From the NCBI RefSeq assembly GCF_932526225.1, contig NC_064047.1, forward strand, positions 12,412,460 through 12,476,459: a DNA stretch of 64,000 nt, written 5' to 3'. Numbering within the stretch: position 1 is the first letter of the stretch; each line of letters opens with the position of its first letter. This document shows, piece by piece, positions 56,600 to 64,000 of the stretch. A program made the position numbers and the translations under genes. This DNA is from Nematostella vectensis. Its lineage: Eukaryota > Cnidaria > Anthozoa > Actiniaria > Edwardsiidae. The notes under the pieces were generated by a model, which saw nothing but the letters and a program-made list of their open reading frames with translations, was not told the DNA's origin and ran no database searches.

Positions 56600-56875
56600 T
56601 CCTCCCGTTCTATTGTTTGTACGACTTCGTCAATGGCTACTGAGCTCAATAATCGAATCTAGGAGGACAAGAAAAATATTGCACATTATCTGAGGCGAGA
56701 GAATTCTTTGCGATCAGACCGTATGTGACTGCTGAGCTCGCCTTGCGTGACGGGGGCGGTCTGAGTGACTGCGTGGGGGACTAGGGTCTAGATTCCTTTG
56801 CGTCTTTTCCGAAGGGTTGATCAGACGCTTCCATTGTAAGTTGAGATTCGTCTGAGCAGATTTCGGCTGGAAACA
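56600..56875 (+). other. Putative 5' untranslated exon of gene 3
   Basis: Third copy of the block described at 6648-6967, with a short deletion near 56717 and the same AAACAG/GTATT donor. Confidence 0.45.
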
Positions 56876-58811
56876 GGTATTAATATCGCGTATTTCCACC
56901 CTATTTTGGCTATATTACCTATTTCATTATTGTATGGGGTCTAAAAGTGGATCGATTCATTTGTCTTCAGCTGATAACTCTTGAGAGGTGAAATGAGTGA
57001 AATCACTTTCGATTCGATTCCACTAAAATTCCAAAAGACTCGAAAAGTTTCCGAGTAAAAAAATCTATATTAAATGTACCTTTTGTTCCAAACGTTGTGT
57101 TTAGTATATTGGCAGTCTATATTTGAATTATTATGTGTTGTCTTATTCGTTGTTGTTGTCACAATGCTGTACATCAAAGGTCGGTACAGCTAGATATGCT
57201 CACTCTAGCTGAATCGTTTACCTTATAACACTTTATTTTCGCGTCAATTTAAACAGCCTCTGTCACGTGCCATTTTATCATCCTAGCAAAGTACCAAAGT
57301 GTGAAGAAGCATCCATTTCCATCGGCTGATTTGGAGAAGCCTATATGTGATATTTTCGATTTAAAAAAAAAATTAAAAATTTGCGAAAATAAAGCATAGC
57401 TGTCAACTCTCCCGCATTAGGCAGATGTCATAAGATTTTGAACCTAATAACATTAATTTTTGTGTGAATGTCATACATTCTGCATCCACTGTATTCACTC
57501 GCATTGGCGTTGGTTTTTTTCACATATTTACTGTATCTCACCCGATTTTACAAGATTTCTGTGCAAGTTTGATTGACAGCTATGATAAAGTGATATGGCC
57601 TTTGGGTGAAATATTAGTCGTTTTATAAGCTTTCTGCAAACACCTTGACTTTGACAATTCTGAACTGTATTTACAGTTTTTTGTGGAACTAAATTTAGCC
57701 CATGCATGTCTTTGTTACAGTTTTGATGAATGAAGCACATTCTAAATCACTTGATTTACTTGAGTTTATTGTCTCAAAATGGCAAGATTGCAAAAATAAA
57801 GTGACTTTTTATGAAAATAGCGAAAATAAAGTGTCGCCCAATAACAACATTTTAAAATCGTGAAATTTTGACGTCGCCAATAAGGTGTAATAAGGGTTTA
57901 GTTTCAATTAAAGATTGTTTATTTTCGTTGTTCTCTGGTGGACAGGTACAGTGATTTCTGATTTTTTTAAATTGTTATTTTTTTGGGTTTGCAACTCAAA
58001 AAAGCCACATGATCTTTTAGCACAAGTCGCCTATTCACGAAACAGTCAGAAATGAAACAAGAAAGCTATGAAAATAGTTGAGTTTGCTTGATGGTGGATG
58101 GATGGGGTGCTAAATTAAAGTAGTGTTACAGATTCTCTAGCCTTCAAAAGTGTAATTTCCATATTGGTCACTGGGAAGGGGTAAATTGGCCAAATTACAA
58201 TTGACTTATCTTCAAACTTCTAGCTGTTTTACTGCTCATCCAATAGCTAAGTCCAAGTATCTGTTGTTTGGAGTCGTTCATGAGTTTTAGGAAGCAACTG
58301 AAGGTAGAGTGATCACAATTAAAAATTTGGCAATGTAACAATAATCTCATTGATAAGCTGGGTTATTTTTCATAGTAAGTAAATAAGTAAGTATATATAC
58401 TGTATGTCCAACTTTGCATATTCATATTTGTGTTGTCATTTTCCCTTTCCAATTTGTTTGATCATGCAAAGCTTCCAAACATAACGCCGGAATTTATAAC
58501 AAAATAAACAAACATATAACACAGTTTATTCAGCAGACACAAGATTAATCCCTAATTTCTTGAACTATTGTGCATGTTTAGGGATTGCAAACTCCACATG
58601 AGAAATGCAAATTTTAAAGTGTTTGTAATGCAGATATTTCTGCATTATTTTTGAGAATTAAAAGGAAATGACCAGAAGGGGCGTGGCTGTGCCCCCAATA
58701 TTTTCTCAATGTTTCTGTATCGTGCCCCCTCCCCCAATCTTAGGTGGCCTGCTATGCCTCTCGTAGAAAAGGAATAATAAATTTGCTTATGCTTTACTTG
58801 TTGTTTTTTAG
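56876..58811 (+). other. Putative 5' intron of gene 3
   Basis: Nearly identical to 6968-8874. No coding frames of note. Confidence 0.45.
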
Positions 58812-58813
58812 AA

Positions 58814-61800
58814 ATGACATCCGCCAGTAGGCGCCTCCAGGATGAGGTGACGTGCTCTATATGTATAGAGCACTTCAACGATCCTAGAGTGCTCCCTTGC
58901 TTCCACTCATTTTGTCGGCACTGCCTGGAAGAGCTGGCAGTGCACTCTGAAGGGAGAGGAAAACTTGTGTGCCCCCTCTGTAAGGCGGAATTCCAGGTAA
59001 TCTGTCATACAGAAATTCATCCATTACTTAATGAACCCTGGCACAAATGTGTGACAAATGTTTTGCTGTAACAAAGAAATGGATTCAAACGACAAGTGCA
59101 TTTCGAAAGAGAAAAGCGAAATTGAATTCTTCTCACAAGAATTACTTTATGAGTATTGAATTATTAAAAGATAAGGATCCCCAAGCTAATGTTGTATTTT
59201 GCATGTTTCCTTCATAGTTACTGTAAATATATGGGCGTTACAAAAAAATTGGGACAAAAACCTATAATAAAATACCTTCAAACTTTTCTTACCTGTTTTT
59301 GGACTTGTCATTCACATCCCTGTGAAGTTTCAATTCATTTGGGGCAATATTGAGCAATTGTAGTTCAACTATATTTACAGTAACTATGAATAAAACACGT
59401 AAAATACAACATTAGCTCGGGGAACCTATGCCCTCCCCTGAAGTCATATGCAAACTCCGTTATAACTCTATTTTACTGATTATTGTTCTAGATTTCCCCA
59501 GCAGATGTTCCGAGTTTGAAGGTGAATTTCATGATCAACAGTATTATCTCTGTTCTTCCTTTGTTGACATCTGAAGACTCCAAGAAGAAACCAGCTTGTG
59601 AATCGTGTGATAGTGGTGAGCCTGCCCAAGGGAGATGTAACGAGTGCGATCACTTTGTCTGTGAGCAGTGCATCTCGGCTCATAAGAGATTTCAACCAGT
59701 GCAACATCACACTATCCTCAGTTTTGATGAGATCAAAAGCGGAAAGTTACTTGCAATGAGCAAGGCTTCCTTCTGCACCAAACACAAGGGTGAAAAGCTG
59801 AAACTGTTTTGCGAATCTTGTAAGGAAGTGATTTGCCGAGATTGCACCGTCGTTGATCATAAAAATCACGATTACCTTTTCACAAGTGATGTAATCGCTC
59901 GAGAGAAAGAAGAAATATTGGGAAGAGCAAAAAAAGTTGCATCAAAACTCACCGATATTGAACAGGCGATGGCATTGGTAGAAGAGGCTCAACATCATCT
60001 CGAGGAAAATAAACGTGCGACCAGAAGGGATCTGGATGCGTTCATTGATAAGCAGATAGGTACTCTTGAGACGATGCGATCTGACCTTAGAGGGGAGATC
60101 GAGTCAGCTTGTCAAAAGCAAGAGAAGCAGCTGACTGCCCAGAGAGAGACTCTATCCATGAGACTTGCAAGTGCTCGTAGCAGTTTGGAGTTTGCTGAGA
60201 GAATGTGCAGGGATGCAAATGATGTGGATGTCTTGTCCATCAGGAATGAAGTGCTATCCCAGCTATCGAGTCTTGCAGAGAAACCCGTGGATCAGCCTTG
60301 TACGGAGGTTGGAGTTCGTCTTGTAGTGGATGAGGAGTATTGGGATTCTTTGTCAAAGAAGATTTCTGTTGGTGAATCTGAGCAAACAGGTACTAATTCT
60401 CTAATACTGTTATGTAGGTCGATCGGTCGGTCGGTCGGTCGGTCGGTCGGCAGCCAGGCAGGCAGGTAGGTAGGTACCCTCAATGGACTCTTGAATAGGC
60501 TTCCTAGTTTTACCTTTTACTACCATCTCGAAGGTCTTTCTCATGTTCAACTCCATTCGGTTCTCCAGCGCCCAGCGCTTGATGTTGGTAACCTTCTCCA
60601 GCGATGAATCAATCGTGTCGGAGCCAGATATCACAGGCGTCCTTATTGTGATGTTATCCGCATATTTGATTAATAGAGAGTTGGCGCTAGCGTTCTGAAT
60701 GTCATTTACCATGATAGAGAATAGCAACGGTCCTAGCACCGTTCCTTGGGGGACTCCTCTACTGATTCCAAGGAAACTGGTAGCCATCCCATTAACCACA
60801 ACTCGCTGCTTTCGATCGCACAGGAAGCTCATTATCCACAATCTGTTACAAAACTAATGGGACACTTTCCCTCCCCCTTCCTCAATGTTGGAGGGCAAAT
60901 GATCACCTTGCTACTGCTTGTGTTTTGAGCTGAAAAACCGCCTCTAACCAATATTAATCGGGGGGAGAGGGTTGGCGGTTGTTCGTATAGGAAGTGTCCC
61001 ACTTACTTTTGTTGAAGATTGTCTGAGCAAGTGAGTGACAGGTCCTGGAACAGGAAACACTATCGTTGATAACGCAACGACAATACAACTATGCGAACGT
61101 CAAAATGAAACACATACAATTATCGTGCCAGAATCGCGCGTAAAAATGGACAGAAGCTTCAGAGACGACTATTTTTCATTGTAAACAATCTCATCTGTTT
61201 CTTCATATAAAAAATACCGCCTATGAAGAATTTATTACGTGAGAGATTTTCACTACAAATTTAGTCACGCAAGCTTGTCTCGGGGAGAAGGTCAATTCAA
61301 TAAATTCATCTGTTTTACAATAGTTTTGCTAAATATGTGACACTTTGACACACAGTTATGCTTAAAGAGTTCAAGCAAAGTGTATGCAATGCTTTTCTGT
61401 GGAGCATTCGCTAAAATCGACGGCTACAGACTACGTCTTCTGTTCTTGCTTACGTGGCTCAACGATTAACACCAACAGTTAACCATTTTAAAATTGTTTA
61501 AGAAATGCCTTACGAAAGAAATTCGAACTCTAAAATAATACAGTAACAACTTGAGATTCAAGCTCATAAATTGACACTAGTTTTGTTTGAATGAGGGTTT
61601 GCATTTTGGAGAGAGAGCTCATGGTAGATGGTTGACCGTCGTTTTACTAAGATAAAGATAAAGTTCATTTTTATATAAACGGTCTACCACGGTTGACCGC
61701 TCAAAAAAGCCCTATTATATATTTCAAATCATTTGTAAGCTTCATATACCTAAATAGCTTTGTGATGGTAATAGAATAGACGAATGATTGAAGAAATCCG

Positions 61801-64000
61801 GCTACCATGAGTGGGAATAATGTTTTTCTAAAAATGGTAGACCGTACACGGTCCACACCCGCTTTTTTGCACCGCCATGCTAAATATATAAACACTTGTT
61901 GTGATGTTCATTGAAAATGAAATGAGACGAGGCTCTTATGTTTTCTACAACAGATAAACCGCCTATTTATCGCTTTCTTTAGTCGATTTGTTATTTATTG
62001 TTTAATGGGGAAATACTTATTAGGCGATGATCTTTTTAGTCTCTATGCCTGTATTTATATTACCTAAATTGGTGTTTTTCGGCTAAATACTCCGAGGGAT
62101 GGCTGCTTTTGCAAATGGAGACAGTCGGCACGATATATAGACAGTCTCTTTGGCAACATCAAATGAATTTTATATTTTACAAAATTATAGTCTGCAAATA
62201 TCCCAGCGCACCTTCATTTAATTCAAATTAATTGAATAAAATATTCCAAATAGCGCACAGATATCCCAAAAGTATTTTCTGGGGACGTCAACATGTTTAC
62301 TTCAAGCTCGAATAATTAATAGATTGAAAAACTTTCATTAGGGTATGCGAATAAAGAGAATACATTTTAAGAATTCGATGATAAGCGTGAAAAAATCCAA
62401 TCGTTCCACTTCTGAGACAATCTGTTACAAAACTAATGGGACACTTTCCCTCCCCCTTCCTCAATGTTGGAGGGCAAATGATCACCTTGCTACTGCTTGT
62501 GTTTTGAGCTGAAAAATCGCCTCTAACCAATATTAATCGGGGGGAGAGGGTTGGCGGTTGTTCGTATGTGAAGTGTCCCACTTACTTTTGTTGAAGATTG
62601 CAGTTCTTGATGTAAGGGTTGATGTCGTATTTTGCCAGTTTATTACAGAGAATATGGTGAGGGACAGTGTCGAAGGCCTTGCTGAAATCAAATGACAAGG
62701 CTCTAACAAAATCTGCATCGTTGTCTAACTGCTTGAGCCAAAAGTGTTGGCATTTGATCAGTGCCATTGTTGTGTTATGGCCTTTCTTGTAGGCAAATTG
62801 GTCGGGGCCAATTTCCGACTTAAGAGTGGAACAGAGTTCGTTTCTGCAGACAAGACGCTTGAAAATCCTAATGATGATATTAGTCAGTGAGATTGGTCTG
62901 AGTTGACTACAGTCTGTCAGAGGAGATTCCTTAGGGATGGGCGAGATGTTCGCTAACTTCCAAGCCATTGGGACAGTTTGTTGTTGGAGTGAACAGTTAA
63001 AGATATTTGTGACAACAGGTGCAAGATGGTGAGAAAAGTCGCGCCAGAGCCAGTACGGAAATTGATCAGGCCCTGAGGCAGTTCGTTTCTATGTGATAAA
63101 AAAACTCATTACATAGCTCTCACTCACTGTTGGGGTTCGGGTGCCTTCAGGTATCTCCAGGCGCACAGGGACAACATATGCCTTATCAGTATTGGTGGCT
63201 TGAAAATGTGAGTTGATGATGTCGGGTGAAATCACCGATGATGATGATGATGATGCGCGTTCCCTGTGTCTTCCGGCCAGTTATTCTATTGGCTGTCTCC
63301 CACCATTCTTTTGAACCGCATTTGTGTTCCTTATGAACAGCTTCCACCTGATTACTCCGAATGAGAATGTTGATACACTCTTGGCGCCTCAGAATGTCAG
63401 CACGGGTTCCTTTATGCGCGATTCTGTTCCTGATGTTACAAAGGTGTTTAACCAGGGGGACATGTAAGGTGGGTCTCTGGATGAGACTTTGACCCGAATG
63501 AGCGAAAAACATTCATTGAACATCGACCACAGGCTCGCATTTAGCAGCTCCACACTCTCCTCTAGGTTAGCAAGATTTTTAATAGGACTCCAGTCGAAAA
63601 CATTTGTTTTTCCTGATCAAATAACTGAAATCCTCTGCTATCAAACCTCTCATCACTTTTCAGAAATTTAATTTTACCTTTGATTTGATTTGTGCATTGT
63701 TTTTTTTTACCCCCAGTAACTCTATGCCTAAATTCAACCTCATGGTAGTGTAAAGTAATTTTTGTTTTTTTAATCATGTAGTTTTCATTGTATGTATACC
63801 CCGAATTATTTACATTTATTACATTATGAGTAGCGACTGAAGGGATCAAAGCCGCAGTTCTTATCTAGAAATAATTGAGATAATTTTAAAGCAAAAAATA
63901 CATAGGATACCAGATTCACAATTTTTAAGCACCAGCGTTTTGCGACGAGTAGAATACATAGAAGCATACCATAATACACAAGTCTTTATTCATAATATTT
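58814..64000 (+). CDS. TRIM-TLDc gene 3, 3' end outside the window
   Basis: Exon 1 58814-58996 (RING, all eight zinc ligands kept) and exon 2 59492-60389 (B-boxes, coiled coil), both with good splice borders and the same phases as gene 1. No stop within them; TTG is present where gene 2 has TAG. The TLDc exons should lie right of base 64000, because the window ends inside intron 2 at sequence matching about 28100. Intron 2 contains the same antisense LINE as gene 2. Exon 2 ends SVGESEQTG, unlike SVEKRTG in gene 1. Predicted E3 ligase as for gene 1; whether it is complete cannot be seen. Confidence 0.75.
60416..63607 (-). mobile_element. Antisense LINE in intron 2 of gene 3
   Basis: Same insertion as 24072-27722. 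RT pieces lie at 63512-63186, 62968-62582 and 60841-60410. The active-site box reads YADN instead of YADD, and a G is lost near 63090. The 3' tetranucleotide tail (60416-60475) differs in length from copy 2. Confidence 0.8.
60839..62600. mobile_element. Composite inverted-repeat element inside the LINE, copy 3
   Basis: 1762 bp flanked by CA on both sides. 183-bp units at 60839-61021 and 62418-62600 are direct repeats of each other, and each has its own ~33-bp inverted ends. The middle (61022-62417) is non-coding. This is the simpler version of 24483-26714 and shows the likely original structure. Confidence 0.72.

Overview
This looks like nuclear DNA of an animal, most likely a cnidarian such as a sea anemone or coral. 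The sequence is AT-rich and full of introns and transposons. The host genes have RING/B-box/coiled-coil (TRIM-type) architecture ending in a TLDc domain, and there is one NHL-repeat protein. No species can be named from the sequence alone. There is no bacterial-style gene organisation.

The backbone is a segmental triplication of one locus. Copy 1 runs from about 5,654 to 19,950, copy 2 from about 20,947 to 43,675, and copy 3 from about 54,957 to the window end. Each copy carries an apparent 5' untranslated exon and a four-exon RING-B-box-coiled-coil-TLDc gene. Copies 1 and 2 also show the 3' flank, a 51-bp minisatellite and a 77-bp minisatellite; copy 3 is cut by the window end. Gene 1 (8877-14026) splices into an uninterrupted 546-codon frame. 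Gene 2 (22455-38409) has the same exons, all in phase, but one TAG in the coiled coil. Gene 3 (from 58814) is intact as far as it can be seen.

Mobile DNA separates and interrupts the copies. From left to right: a BEL/Pao-type remnant (1-1590); a 3.7-kb element with inverted ends of about 130 bp (1915-5583); small inverted-repeat elements in the upstream flanks; three tandem retrozyme-like units, each with a type I hammerhead ribozyme (19951-20946); an antisense LINE in intron 2 of genes 2 and 3, itself split by a composite inverted-repeat element; a 6.9-kb inverted-repeat insertion with a 6-bp target duplication in intron 3 of gene 2, which carries a decayed NHL-repeat gene; and a Ty3/gypsy remnant (46200-46970).

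The most unusual region is 46,985-54,956. It is a compact, GC-rich island of about 8 kb, unlike its surroundings. Rightward genes (a frameshifted ORF, three small proteins with candidate membrane segments, and a retroviral-type DDE integrase) meet a leftward gene encoding a PolB-like palm, an SF1 helicase and an HNH domain. No capsid, packaging ATPase or protease gene was recognised. It resembles a Polinton-type self-replicating integrating element but with a different gene set, and the right part is eroded by stops, frameshifts and an internal duplication.
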